Origin: Tomocerus qinae
Taxonomy: Eukaryota > Arthropoda > Collembola > Entomobryomorpha > Tomoceridae
NCBI GenBank assembly: GCA_020055645.1
Contig: CM034546.1
Location: forward strand, 47,678,001-47,742,000
Direction of reading: 5' to 3'
Length of the DNA: 64,000 nt
In this document: positions 22,825 to 35,248 of the stretch, one piece after another
Layout: every line of letters starts with the position of its first letter
Position numbering within the stretch: position 1 is the first letter of the stretch
The notes under the pieces: generated by a model
Told to the model about the DNA's origin: nothing
Databases searched by the model: none
What the model saw: only the letters and a program-made list of their open reading frames with translations
Program-made: the position numbers and the translations under genes

Positions 22825-25800
22825 ATGGAAATTACGAAAATTGAGAATGAAAACGATGATTTTTTCGAAGAAGAAGATCCATTTTTAAAACACGAACGTG
22901 GTAAGTTATACTCCTCTATCCTTCAAGTCATATGTCGTACTAAGAGGATTTGTTTTCGTAATAAAAAATCGGTACCCTTTTCTGGGACAGTATAAAATTA
23001 TTCTAAGTTTTGAAAAAACCATTAAAAATTGAAAAGGCATAATTTTTACAATTTAGATAGGTTTGTGTCTGTTTTGTTTAGAGGAAGTCATTTTTTATTG
23101 GGACATCACAATTTGTTTAATTTTGACTCACCAAATAAGAAATGTTTGGAGTTTAGTTATCATAAAAACTAATTCATTGTATTGTACTTGCAAAAAGCAG
23201 TAATTTAAGGGAGATGAGCTCCAAATTATCTGAGTTGTACAAAATATGCAAAAAAAATTTTGTTTTGATTGCTTTTGTGGAATACTCATTGTTCATAATT
23301 ATAATCATTGAAAAGTTAATTTAGCATGAATTGAATGTAGTGTAGAATAAAATATTATGTTGTTTTCTGCTTAATAAAGATTCGTCTGATCTGCTGACGA
23401 TTAATAAATTTGAAGCTGAAGAGAGTGAAGAGAGGGAGGAGCTAGAACACAATGATAAACGGTTGCGGAAAGGTAAGAACTTACTGTAAATTAAAAATAG
23501 CTCTTAGATAGAATTATGCATTTATTAACAATAAACAAACATTGTGTACACTTAGGCAAGAAAACGAAAACTCGGAGAAGGGTAAAAATAAATAAAGAAA
23601 CGGCAGCAGAAAAAGATTCGAAACCAAGAAGCCGCTTAAGAGTTCGATATCCATGTTTAAAGTGTTCTAAAATATTTCATCACATCCGCTCATTTAACGA
23701 GCACGTTTTAAGCCATGAATCAAAAGATGCCCGGGAGAAGAGAAAGCATATTTGTCCATATGTAGAATGCCACAGAGAGTTTGGTAGCCAGATCGGTTTA
23801 AAAAATCATCTCAATTTTCACTCAACTGATTCCGAAGGCTCAGTAAAATGTTATTCCTGTGCGGAAGAATTTGATTCATTAGAAGCTATGAATATGCATC
23901 AATTGGAACACCACAAAGAAGAAAATGATGAAGTAGGGCGATCGTACAGCTCGCCATTGGATCAGTTGAAGAGAAATGCAAAACGAAAGAGATGGCACGA
24001 ATGTGAGAAATGTGATAAGAAATTTGGAAATATAATTATCTTACAGAAACATTTGCGGAGTCATGAAGATAAGCAGTCAGAAGCAGAAACCCACAAATGC
24101 ACTTGTTGTAAAAGAGAATTCTATACTGAACATGGCCTTAAAGTTCACATTCGACTTGCTAATTGCAAATCTGAACCAAATTTAATTCCAAAGGTTGAAG
24201 AATCAGCTAATGAGACTGTAATTGAAGATACAGGGGAGCAGGAGCCTTTACAAAAGTGTCCAGAATGTCCTAAAGAATTTCCTGGGGCGATGAAACTTGA
24301 TATTCATCTGGTAAGCGCACATCTCAAAGAACCAAAGTGTTCCCAATGCGGGAAAACATTTCCGAGCGGTGCAAGATTACTTCGCCATCACGGTGTCCAT
24401 AAACAACCAGCGTACAAATGTTCTCACGAAGGTTGCAATGCTCCATTTCGAACAAAAGAAGGTTTGGAGGTCCACAAGAGAAAACACGAAGGGATTCTTC
24501 CACACATTTGTCATTTATGTGGAAAGGGTTTTCCGTCGAAACCCAAATGCGTTCTCCACCGAATTCAAGTACATGGTCAAGATTTAAAACCTATTGTCAA
24601 CTATGCTAGACCAAAAAGTCGAGTGAGTCATGCTAGATTTCCGTGTCCGATCCCTGGCTGCGAGGCTGTCTTTAAATACGAAAAAAGTTTAATTATTCAC
24701 AAAAGAAAACACGATGGACTTCTTCCTTATGTCTGTCCATTTTGTCAACAAGGATTTCCTAAGAAAATAGAATGTCTACGACACAGAGTTGAAGTTCATA
24801 ATGAAAATATGAGAAAAATCCTGTTGGCAGAATCAAACATGTGTGACACTTGCGGTGCCATCTTTAAAAATCCGTATACTCTGAAAAATCATATGCAAAG
24901 GGAACATTCAGATCAGAAGAATTACGAGTGTGACATTTGCGGCAAGAAATTTGCACTGGAGTATGATTGTAAAGTACATAAAAGTTACCATGCAGGAGCC
25001 AAAAGCTTTACCTGTGAAGAATGTGGCAAGTCCTTCAATAGCAAAGGCGATTTGGTCAGACATTCATGGTCTCACAAGCCAGACGATGAAAAACCTTTCA
25101 AATGTCAATACTGTAACAAAGGATTTATTAGGGAAATACATTTAAACCGACATACCAAGTTACATACAGAAAAATCTAATAGAAAAATACCGTCTGCAAA
25201 AATTGGTAACATTTCCTCCGGAGAACCGGAAACTTTAACTTGTGAATACTGCCAAAAAGATTGCTGCACTAGAGACGCTCTCAGATCTCATTTAAGAAGA
25301 ATCCATGGCCGAGACAGTTCAGGAAATGTCGTTGAGAAACCCAAACCAAGATTGTACACTTGTCAAATGTGCCTTACGTCAAAAGTATTCCACAAAAAAA
25401 CTCGATTGGTGGAGCATCTCAAACTTGCCCATATGGTGCGGTACGAAGATCTTCCAGTTGAAAAAAGAAAAGCGTCTTCTCGCCGTACTGAAACTATTCC
25501 TAAAAAATCTAACAGATCATCTCGAGGAAATGAGGTAATTACATTGTTGCTTTATTCGTTTAAATATTGAATTGATAGTGTTAATAAATAATATTGTAAT
25601 CATAGGGAAGCACTGTTAATAACCAGTTATATCATCATCCATATCCTGTTTGGGGACAACCGCCCATTTATAACGATTTTCATGGTACAATGTCAACCCA
25701 ATCGTTTCCATCGCCTTTTGAAGCTACTAATAGACCCAATGCAGGTAAATAGAAGATGTTTGTTAATTTTGATTAGTTTTACTGAGTTGTTATTATATTA

Positions 25801-27732
25801 TGGCAAACAGATGACAATTATTTATAAAGATTTGCTGTTATGCATGTTTTGAAAAAGTAAATAATGTGCATCCCATGCCATTTAAGTAGCAGTTATTATT
25901 CTTTCGCTAATAATTTAATATGAATTTTATAGATTATGTGGTAAATCATGCAGCACATTTTCTTGAAACGTCATCAGTTGGATTTCAGCCGCCACAACGT
26001 TTCTGCTCTGAAAATACAGTATTTCCTAGCTATGATGCTACTGTCAGTGCATCTGAAGGGCACAGTAATGGCCAAGGTCAAGTTAGTCATTTAACTACGG
26101 CCTTGAATTCTACCTCAAATATTTCTGGCGAACCAGTAAATATTTCTGAGAACAATTCCACAGTCTTGGGACAGACACAAAGTGAACTTATCAGGATACC
26201 TGTCAATAAATGGGAGTCAATGTATGAGCCAGAGATGGATTTCGACGACTATTTTGACGATGCTTCTCCACACTCGACTTTTGAAGATATAACAAATATC
26301 GGTAAATATTTTTTGAATAAAATTCACTTTGTCTCATTTAATTGTAAAGCATAGATTGTATTTATCATTTAATTGTAGTACAGATTGTATTAAATACATT
26401 AGTATACTTATGTTTTATTAAGTTTATTTTAAAATTCTATAATACTTTTGATCTAATATATTTGTAGCAACTTCATGCGTCAAAATAGAGGCAGCAGAAA
26501 TAATTTATTATTCACAAGACAACAATCCAAAATTGAAATTGAGCGAAGTGGAAAAATCTCTGGTGAAAAAGTTTATCGGGCCCCGCTGTTTGTCCCTGCA
26601 ACTGGAACGATTGACAATATACAGCTGTAAATTATGCTCATTGGAGTTCCATACAAAAGAATTGTACGAAAAACATTGTCGTTCCGTACGGCACTTAATA
26701 GCAATTCGGAGAATCAAAGACAGTGAATTATCTGTGGAGACAAATCAGAAAAATGAAGATATCAAAGAGCCAGTTGCTCCAATTTCAGATGCCACTGTTG
26801 TAGATAATTTGGACTTAAAACAAAGATGCTCTATTTGTGATGTCAGATTTCCAAACTTAAAAATTCTGCTTCAACACTGCAAAACTAAGCATGCTGGTCA
26901 AAGGGCCTTTCCCTGCAATCTTTGCGGAAAATCTTACTTCACGTTCAAAAATCTACGTCATCACCAAGTAACATTTCATAAGGGAGGGGATTTCGTCTGC
27001 ATAATTTGCAAGGAAAAGTTTCAAGCTTATGAACTCTACCGAAATCACATCACGACTGCTCATAAAAATGATGAGAAAAAATGTCCTCTTTGTGATAAAT
27101 CGTTTAAGAAGCTAATACAACTAACAGATCACTGTCAGCAGGAGCACCCGGGTCAGAAACCTTTTACTTGTGACATTTGTGGTCATGCTTACCTCAGATA
27201 TAAAGATTTTCGCCAACACGGCTCTAGATTTCATAGCGAGGATGATCCCACTGCTGATCCGACTATTATAAAGAAGCCACGTCTTGGACCTAAAAGACAT
27301 CTTATGTCCCTTGACTGCGAATACTGTGGGAAGAGCTTTGAGCAAGAGAGTCGTCTAAAAGTGCACATGACCCTTCATACTGGAGAAAAAAGCCATCTTT
27401 GTGATTTGTGCGGCAAGTCATTTCGGAAAAAACCGAACTTAATCGCTCACAGACAACGACATCTTGGGGAAACAAAGTTCCTGTGCCCTGAGTGTGGGAA
27501 AAGATTTTATAGAAAAAGGGACCTGCGACTGCACCAAGAAAGTCATGCTAAATGCCGGGCCTGTGAAATTTGTGGACAGAAATTTACAAATAAAAGGCTA
27601 CTGCTAAAACACATGAAACTGCATGACCCTAACAGACCTTTTCGATGCACAGTTTGTGGATACATGTTCAACCACCAGAGTAATTTGGCTACTCATTTCA
27701 AGTCAACTCATCCTGACTTCAATTTCGCGTAA
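22825..27732 (+). CDS. Multi-C2H2 zinc-finger protein, about 28 fingers
   Basis: Six exons: 22825-22900, 23380-23472, 23556-25534, 25606-25744, 25933-26301 and 26468-27732. Phases agree throughout and the lengths sum to 3921 bp, giving 1306 aa. The N-terminus is acidic (DDFFEEEDPF). Exon 3 encodes about 17 C2H2 fingers, for example CGKTFPSGARLLRHHGVH and CGKSFNSKGDLVRHSWSH; one ends in Cys instead of the second His. Exons 4-5 encode a Ser/Asn/Pro-rich linker with an acidic patch (MDFDDYFDD). Exon 6 encodes about 11 more fingers, including one classical TGEK-type linker. Two finger arrays joined by a flexible acidic linker suggest a nuclear DNA-binding regulator or insulator-type protein. No orthologue can be named. 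ATG 22825 opens the first exon with a GTAAGT donor. A partial decayed copy lies at 46488-50312. Confidence 0.88.
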
Positions 27733-27941
27733 TTCTTTACTACATAACTTTTATCTACAAAAATACTACAAATATTAAAGTAATTGCGGTAGAAGACTAA
27801 AATTGGTTTATTCAATGGTATAGTATTCTCTCAATTCAGTATTGTCATTTCTGTCAATGATTTCTATACATCTAAAATTCACATAATCTATTTCTTGTTA
27901 ATGTTTACTTGTGTAGATGATGATGAAAGTGATCTATAAAT

Positions 27942-27947
27942 AATAAA
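27942..27947 (+). terminator. Polyadenylation signal of the zinc-finger gene
   Basis: AATAAA lies 210 bp past the stop and is followed by an A-run at 27961. This fits a short 3' UTR. Confidence 0.6.
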
Positions 27948-27969
27948 GTGTTTTGAGAAACAAAAAAAA

Positions 27970-28905
27970 ACATTTTATTTATTGCAATCTCATTTAACGT
28001 AATTTGTATTTGTTTACTATATAATGTCTTCATACATATTGTAATGATTTTATTCCCACTGGAAATTCCGACTTACCAACAAAAGACTTAAATAGCGTTG
28101 ACTTTGTTTGATAAGTTACAGGAAAAATAGTCCATTGCTAATAGTAATAAAATTCTAAGCTATCACGAAACCTTTGTAGTTTTCATACATCCTTTCAGAC
28201 ATCGCGCATCGTTATGACGTGATGGCTCTTTGGGCAACGGGAAATTATATCATTTTGATTCATAGCGCTCAAATGGATTTTCATGGATTTGGAGCAATCA
28301 TTATTTATTTATTTATTGATTTACATATCTCCACTTACAAACAAAATCAGGTCTCCTCTCCGTCTGCGAAATACTTTCAACATTTTAATGAGAGCAATTC
28401 TTGTACATTGTACATATATGAGATATCATATTATGATATTATATTTAATTTTGAAATTGACAATGGATATTTATCCTAGATATTCAAAAACGAAATGGTA
28501 TATGCACAGTTACACATTTTTATGAGTATATTTTCATGGCAGCTCTAGTAGGTTTGATTTTAGTTGTTGCACGTAATCTCAAGCATAGCCTTGTTGTGGA
28601 GGGTGATCAAAGCAAGCATAAATATTTTCTAAGCCTGATGGAAGCTTTAAGCTAAGAAAAGTACAACATCCATGTACAATATTCTGGACTTACGGAATCG
28701 TACTTTTTCCTGTGTGCATTATGTGTATTTGTTTACAAAGCAGTCAAAGCTTTGTGACAATTTACCATTCATTCATATTGTTTCTCTGGCAATAGCAGTA
28801 GAAGATTACTACGGGTTAATTTTTACTATATTATTATAACTACTAAGCATTATTATTTACCACGAACATTATACTGAACACAAAATTGGGTAGATAGCAA
28901 CAGTT
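27970..28905. other. Intergenic, no supported gene
   Basis: AT-rich. The overlapping short frames at 28219-28525 show no motif or splice partner. Confidence 0.45.
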
Positions 28906-28908
28906 ACC

Positions 28909-30261
28909 TTAGCCAAATGTTAAAATACATTCTGATGTTCCTAAACTGAGTGAATATACATATTTCATTATCTTGCTTCTCGTTATTATTGAATATCTGC
29001 CAATACACATTTGACATGTTGGGCAGGATTTACGGAATTTCCGCAATAACGCTTCATCCATTTTGGAATTATATGGATTTGACCCACGTTTCCAAGATTC
29101 GAGGCAGGAGGAGGTTGATTCAAATATCATGGAGGATGTGTAGAGCACCGTCAACCAAACAGTGGACATTAGGACAGCCCATAGTGAAATCATCACATTC
29201 AGCGAAGTGGGAAACCGAGAATGGTGGACAATGAGCAAGAAGTTGGCCAAGTATATCTGCCTTTTGAATAGGAAGTTGAATGCGAAGAGTCCAGTGCTGT
29301 AGATACTATTTGATTTCCCCACAGTCAATTGTACCAATCTGTAGATTCGAGATAGTGTGATGATATGTCGATACTCATTTATCGTTCGATATATTTTTCT
29401 TCCATAGCTGTAAATTTAGTTCATAATATTAAATTATGGATTTCAAATATATGAAGAGAAAAGAAGATATATGAATAATGAAAGTAAGTTACCTCAATTC
29501 GTCGACGAAAACTTTTACCGTCGTAGCAAATAACAATGCTGTGGCAACATGGAGCATCGACAACGAAAACGTGCAGAACACCCACCAAATATGAAGTGAT
29601 GCCAGTGCCATGAACACTATGTAGCTGAAGTTTTCAGGATCCAGTAAGGATGTCATGAAAAAGGATTCGAATGGTAGTATGAATATGCCACCCCCCAATG
29701 CTAATGGGTATGTGACTGTAGCCAGACGCCCCAGGAAGAGAATGACATCAACTGGTTCAATTCTGGTTTTATATTTTTTCAGAAAGAATTGTTCTAAAAC
29801 AAAATATTAGTTAATGTGAATATAAACTAAAATATATTACATATAAAATAAATAATAACATTCTTGTTTAGAACGTACTTCGCCATCGGAAAAAACTCTC
29901 CATTGTGGTGTTGATAACAATTTCCGCTTCCTCTCTTTTCAATATTGTTACGTAGATGCATGTTGTCGGTACGGCTAATCCCAGCACGTAAAGGTACATC
30001 AAACAGGCAATAATCGTGTCACCATACAGTGTTTCATGTACTGCTTTCACAAAATGAAACATCAAAAAAATGTGCATGTATAGCACAAATAGCCACCATT
30101 TCAACAAGACCCATTTATTGGTGGACCATTTAATGTATTTCCCTGGACAGCCAGGGACCCAATCTATTGGTGCACCTCCCCACAAGTTTCCCCATTTCAC
30201 ATACCATGAAAATAAATCTATGCTAATGGTTTTTACCATGCTTCGTTTTTTAGGACGGTAT
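28909..30261 (-). CDS. Gustatory-receptor-like chemoreceptor, 5' end missing
   Basis: Minus-strand exons: 30261-29879 (after the acceptor ATTCTTTAG), 29793-29493, and a last exon ending at the TAA 28911-28909. The product is rich in aromatic hydrophobic helices (KWWLFVLYMHIFLMFHF, IIACLMYLYVLGLAVP, FILPFESFF, WWVFCTFSLSMLHVATALLF, VMISLWAVLMSTVWL). It ends with a hydrophilic loop and a conserved-looking C-terminal block (FRKSCPTCQMCIGRYSIITR, then a final helix), the arrangement of arthropod Gr-family seven-helix receptors. The 29493 donor leaves two bases, while the acceptor before 29408 leaves two of a codon, a one-base phase conflict. Either the last exon starts at the weaker site near 29398, or there is a frameshift. 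No start exon was found upstream, where a foldback element sits. Confidence 0.6.
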
Positions 30262-30337
30262 CTAAAGAATAAAAACAGGAGTCTCGAAGGAAGGTAGTCA
30301 AAGACGAAATGGATTCTGATGGTCAATGCTTTATATA

Positions 30338-31325
30338 TGTCGTAGACTGGGAGGGAAAGGTGACTGGGAGGGATATAATGTCCCTCTCCGTCTAGACTGG
30401 GTGGGATAGCTCTGTACCGCTAGCGGTACCGAACCATGAGGTTTCCGACTGGGAGGGATAGGTTGTAAAGGATTGATATGAATGATTCTACGTGTATAAG
30501 TGCCACAGCTATCGCAGATTTTAGATTACTCTTACATGTTTTAGTCACTGTAATCATTATTTTCTATAATATTCATAAATGTTAAGTATATTGCACTCTT
30601 TGTATGTCATAATTAAATCATAATTTATTATTATCGTAGATTTTAGGTTACTCTTACATTTTTTATTTATTGTAATCCTTATTTTCAATAATATTCATAA
30701 ATATTAGTTATAATATTGCATTTTTTGTATCAGTCATAATTAAATCATAATTTAATTAAGTCAAGATTGGAATTCAAATGGTTAAGTATGTTACACCGCT
30801 ATGTATACGTTTGTTGGCAGTAAAGTAAGTCTAAGAGCGTGTGGAAGTATCACTTTCAGCAAGGTTTACATTTACTATGAAGAGCTATAAGCTGAATTAC
30901 ATAGAGGTTGCTGTTTTGTGGGAAGTTAGGGAAGTGAGTTTCATTTAAATTTACTTTTTTTAATAAGACAAAATGGAATTTCCGCAATAGCAGCGTAATC
31001 TACTTAATCATTTGACTGTCAATCTTGACTTAATAATTTATGATTTAATTATCACTGATACAAAAAGGGCAATATACTGAATATTTATAAATATTATAGA
31101 AAATAATGACTACAATGAATAAAAAATATAAGACTAACCTAAAATCTGCGATAGTTGTGGCACTTATACACATAGAATCATTCATATCAATCCTTTACAA
31201 CCTATCCCTCCCAGTCGGAAACCTCATGGTTCGGTACCGCTAGCGGTACAGAGCTATCCCACCCAGTCTAGACGGAGAGGGATATTATATCCCTCCCAGT
31301 CACCTTTCCCTCCCAGTCTACGACA
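30338..31325. mobile_element. Foldback element with long TIRs, TATA-flanked
   Basis: TGTCGTAGACTGGGAGGGAA begins at 30338 and recurs inverted, ending at 31325. TATA flanks both sides. The arms match for well over 300 bp, including gtaccgctagcggtac (itself palindromic) and the gtgccac segment near 30503/31160. The left arm contains an internal ~130-bp direct duplication (30516-30640 and 30641-30760). No coding frame is present. It lies only 77 bp upstream of the first recognised chemoreceptor exon. Confidence 0.85.
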
Positions 31326-32214
31326 TATACGTATGGAGCCAAGTCAACTAGAATTGACCTATTTGACATGATAATTTTTTAAAGAAAAGCCTGCAGACTT
31401 CGTCTAAGCAATAAACTAAGTAACTTTCATAGTAAATCAAAAGTTACTGTTTTGTTTGTTACTTGATATAATCTGATATTTTGCTCATATATTTCCGTCT
31501 AATATTGCTAATATATATGCACATATTATAGCATGCAGGACGAACCGTCTAGTCTGAGCAGAAAGTAAATTCGGCGATGTATTGCCACTTTATATAGGAG
31601 CAAATTTCCAAGAAAATTGACTTGGTTTTTGTGCTTGTACAGTAAACAACGAAGACTGATCACTCTCCATATACTTACCAAGTGCAAGTTAAGAAATATT
31701 TCATGAGAATAAGACCTCTTATATTAATATGCCTAGACTAGCAAAATTATTCTTACTAGTAAAGCAGTGGGCGCAATAATTTATTACCTTTTTGTAATAA
31801 ACAACTAAGGTATAAGTATAGAAATAAATATAGAACACATTCTGGATTTTTACACCATATTCATCCAAGCCTGACTAAACTGTAAATACCTAGCAATGCT
31901 ATTTTATTGGAGTACAGTTGCTCATTCATGGAACACTATATCGATATTTGCAAAACTTAAAGAATAAGAAAGCCTTTTACACGTATTTCCAATGAAGAAA
32001 TATTTCATGAGAAGTTATACATCCTCTGTAGCTTTGTAACATACCATACATATAAATAAACTATATAAATCTCTATATTATAATCGCAGAATCGATAAAA
32101 TTTACGTGTCTATCTATCTATGTATGTACGGTTGGTAGGGTGTTCCGAAAATCAAAATGCGCATGCTCAGTTTCTCTAAACCACCGAACAATGCATAGGG
32201 GCATGTACCAACTT

Positions 32215-32385
32215 ATCTATGTCTCTATGTATGGGTGGTAGGAGATCCTAGGGAACGTGCATATATTACGTAACGCAAAACCCCCTCGCCAATGTTTAAC
32301 GGAAATCGCAAGTGCTGACTGTAACACTTTTGGATACCTACTTCCCCAACAACTGCACAAGTAATATATGCAGGTTCCTTAAAAG
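32215..32385 (+). repeat. Dispersed repeat, copy 1
   Basis: A ~170-bp segment with tattacgta, cgctgact-like, aacacttttgg and caacaactgcac blocks in order recurs inverted at 50690-50870. It includes a hydrophilic reverse frame that is not supported as a gene. Confidence 0.65.
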
Positions 32386-33006
32386 CAAAATGCGCATACT
32401 CATGCATTTCCTCTAAACCAACGTAATGAGTTGTTTCATAAATCATTATAACATGAAAATAACAATACTAGGAAGTAGAAATTTACTCAAGTTAATTATT
32501 GGTGATTGAGTGGAATTGATTAGCAAAGGGGACATTTTGTAAACATGGGTTTTTCAAAATTCAGGGAATTCCATAAATAAAGCTCAAGTACAGGTGATTG
32601 GGAAGTATCTATGACTACTATTTACTAATTTCGAGGTATTGTGAATTTGAAATTAAAACCTTAATATCTCGAAATTGGAGATGAATATGAATAAACGCAG
32701 AATACCACACCTCAACCAGGTTTTTCTGCGATTTGGGAGTCCAATTTTGTCATCCTAAGACCAGTATTCTCGAAGAAGTTTTAAGTTTGCCAAAAAAAGT
32801 TAAGGGCTAATTTGATGGTCGAACTCACCAGACGACTTGACTGCTACAATATATCGACAAACTTATTTAGCATTTTTTACTAGACCTGCTGTTACTTTTA
32901 CTGTCCCCAAGATTTCTTTCTACCAGTTTGAACACATTTTATGTAGAATTGAATAACAGTTTTGATTAACATAATAACTTAAGGGAAATACCGATTATTT
33001 TTTTGG

Positions 33007-33232
33007 AATTATTTTTATTGTTGTGATGGGTGGCCTACTGAAATTCTCTTGAGTGCTAGGTTTGCCCCGCTTAGCTGGGTTCACTATAAAAGTATATTAA
33101 TTTAAATATACTTTGTATTTACAAAGGTAACATAATAACCTAATGGGGTGTTTTCGAAATTGTTTTTATTACTGTGATGGGTGGCCTGCTGAATTTCTCT
33201 TGAGTGCTAGATTTGCCCCTTAGCTGGGTTCA
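33007..33232. repeat. Two direct 80-90-bp repeats
   Basis: 33007-33093 and 33152-33232 share gtgatgggtggcct, ctcttgagtgctag, tttgcccc and ttagctgggttcact in the same order and orientation, about 145 bp apart. The gatgggtg..cc..ctg core is faintly like the 3' part of 5S rRNA, but too diverged to assign. Confidence 0.6.
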
Positions 33233-35248
33233 CTAGTAATCTAATAATATTATTTATATAGTATAGTTTTTGTATATAATGCTTTGTAAACGTAAATGTG
33301 AGTGAGTCGACATAATATAATAGTCATGGTTGGCTTTCGTACTAAAACTAAAAGTTTTCTAATTCAAAATTATTTACACACAAGCAAAGAATAGTTTTCA
33401 ATTTTCATAAGATGTTGCAATATCTAAACTATTATATTCTCCAACTAGAAGAAACAAGTTTTTATAGTACAAAGTTACTTATTGCTAGTTTTAATCAACA
33501 TTCAATCACAAACAAGAAAACTGGATGATATTTCTCCTAAGGTGAAATTCAAATGAGATAATAGTGAATCAGCATATTAGTTACAGGAAAATTGTCTACA
33601 CTTTAATTTCCCATTTACCATTTTTGCCTCTGAATGTCGTTTATTTGCGAAAGAGGAATTTAAAATTGCAAATCTTTAAGTTAGATCTTTTGTTATTTAG
33701 AACATTACAACCCATTTTAAGCACAAGGACAGGGCAATTGTAGTAATGCTAAGAATATGCCTTTTTAATCCAGTAAGTTATTTGTGTCTTGTACATGAAT
33801 TCAAAGTAATATAGTTAAGTGAGTACCTATACCTAAAGGTATTTCGACATTTTCGAATACTGTTCCACTCTATTAAAAATGTCATTGGAGTGGATTCGAT
33901 AACTTGTTGTGGATTTTCTTCAGTATGTAAGTTTTATTTCTTTATGCTGAAGACTAGAGATTTGACCTCAATTTTGATAGCCGAAGCGCGAAGGTGAATG
34001 GTCGTGATTGTTATTGTGGAATGTTAAACTTAAAACGTCTTTTGACGTATTACACTTGACTAAGTATTTCTATATTTTGAGTATTCAAAACACTTCCCAT
34101 TAGTTGTTTCAATTTTGTAATTTGTGGTCTATAACCTTATAATGTATAAATGAAGCATTATTGAGCATTTACTAATTGCATTTATATACATACTTAATTT
34201 ATGGCCAATGACCCCTTACTCACTGGTAAATAAATTTATTGCAACCAAAACTAAAATGCTTTTATTGCTGAAGTAGTAAGCCCCAGTGTCGGCCAGTGTG
34301 GATATGACTCAATTTGGGAAGTTAGGTATATTCCACCGTAGGTAAATGGATCAATAGATTCGGCGACAGAGTTTCAGCCAAAAGAGGGGCATGATGCCCC
34401 TTTTTTGGCTTCCCCTATCGAAATCGACAATCGAATCTCAAAAGGCAAAAGATCAATCATTTTTGAGTTTTCTCGATTGTCCTTCCCAGGTATATTTTTT
34501 CTGGTTACATTAGCTTACAGCTCTGCTCATAAATTACCAACCATCGAAACAGGTTTATATATAGAGATACTGAATACGGGTCCACCCCAAACTGTCAACA
34601 CCTTTTTGTCAAAACCTTTTTGTCAACAGAACTATACATGGTTAGGTTAGGTTAAAAGTTAAGTTCGGTTAGAATAGGTTATAGTGTTGAAAATTCGGGT
34701 GTAAATCCTGAATACTTATCTTACTTATCTATTTTATAACACACTGATTTTCTACTGTTGTTGTCCACCAAAATCGATTTAGATTGGTAGGTACTCGTAC
34801 TGCTTTCAAGCATTAATAATGCAAATTTGACAAAACTGCGACAACATTTTATGTGAGATACTGTTGTATCTTCGTCATATGCTTGCATTAAGTAGCTATA
34901 TAAATAGTTAAAGTAGTATATGTTATAATGATAATGTTTGTTACGTTATGCGATTAGGTAAATAAATGTTATTAAATCAATTTTGTGAAGCAAAAAAGCG
35001 TTTATCTACTTTTATAGTTGAATGATCGCCACAAATGAATGTTAATGCTTATGGCGTTGATAATGGTAATATTTGTAAATGCACTGCAAAAAGCTCCTTT
35101 GTAATATAACTTTGTAGGATGAAGATGCAAAAGGAATAGAGATTGACACTGACAGAAATGGAACATGATAGATGGATAATATCTCTCTATATAATTATTA
35201 TACGTATTAATTATATATTTATTATATAATTAGTTATAATCTAGATAG

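Larger units (their letters stand above)
31335..35240. other. Intergenic, dispersed repeats only
   Basis: No supported coding sequence. It contains a dispersed repeat (32215-32385), two direct 90-bp repeats (33007-33232) and scattered GGTTA-like motifs near 34640. Confidence 0.45.

Noticed and set aside
24369..25538. Shorter plus-strand frames inside the zinc-finger exon
   Set aside because: Shadow frames of the long finger-encoding exon.
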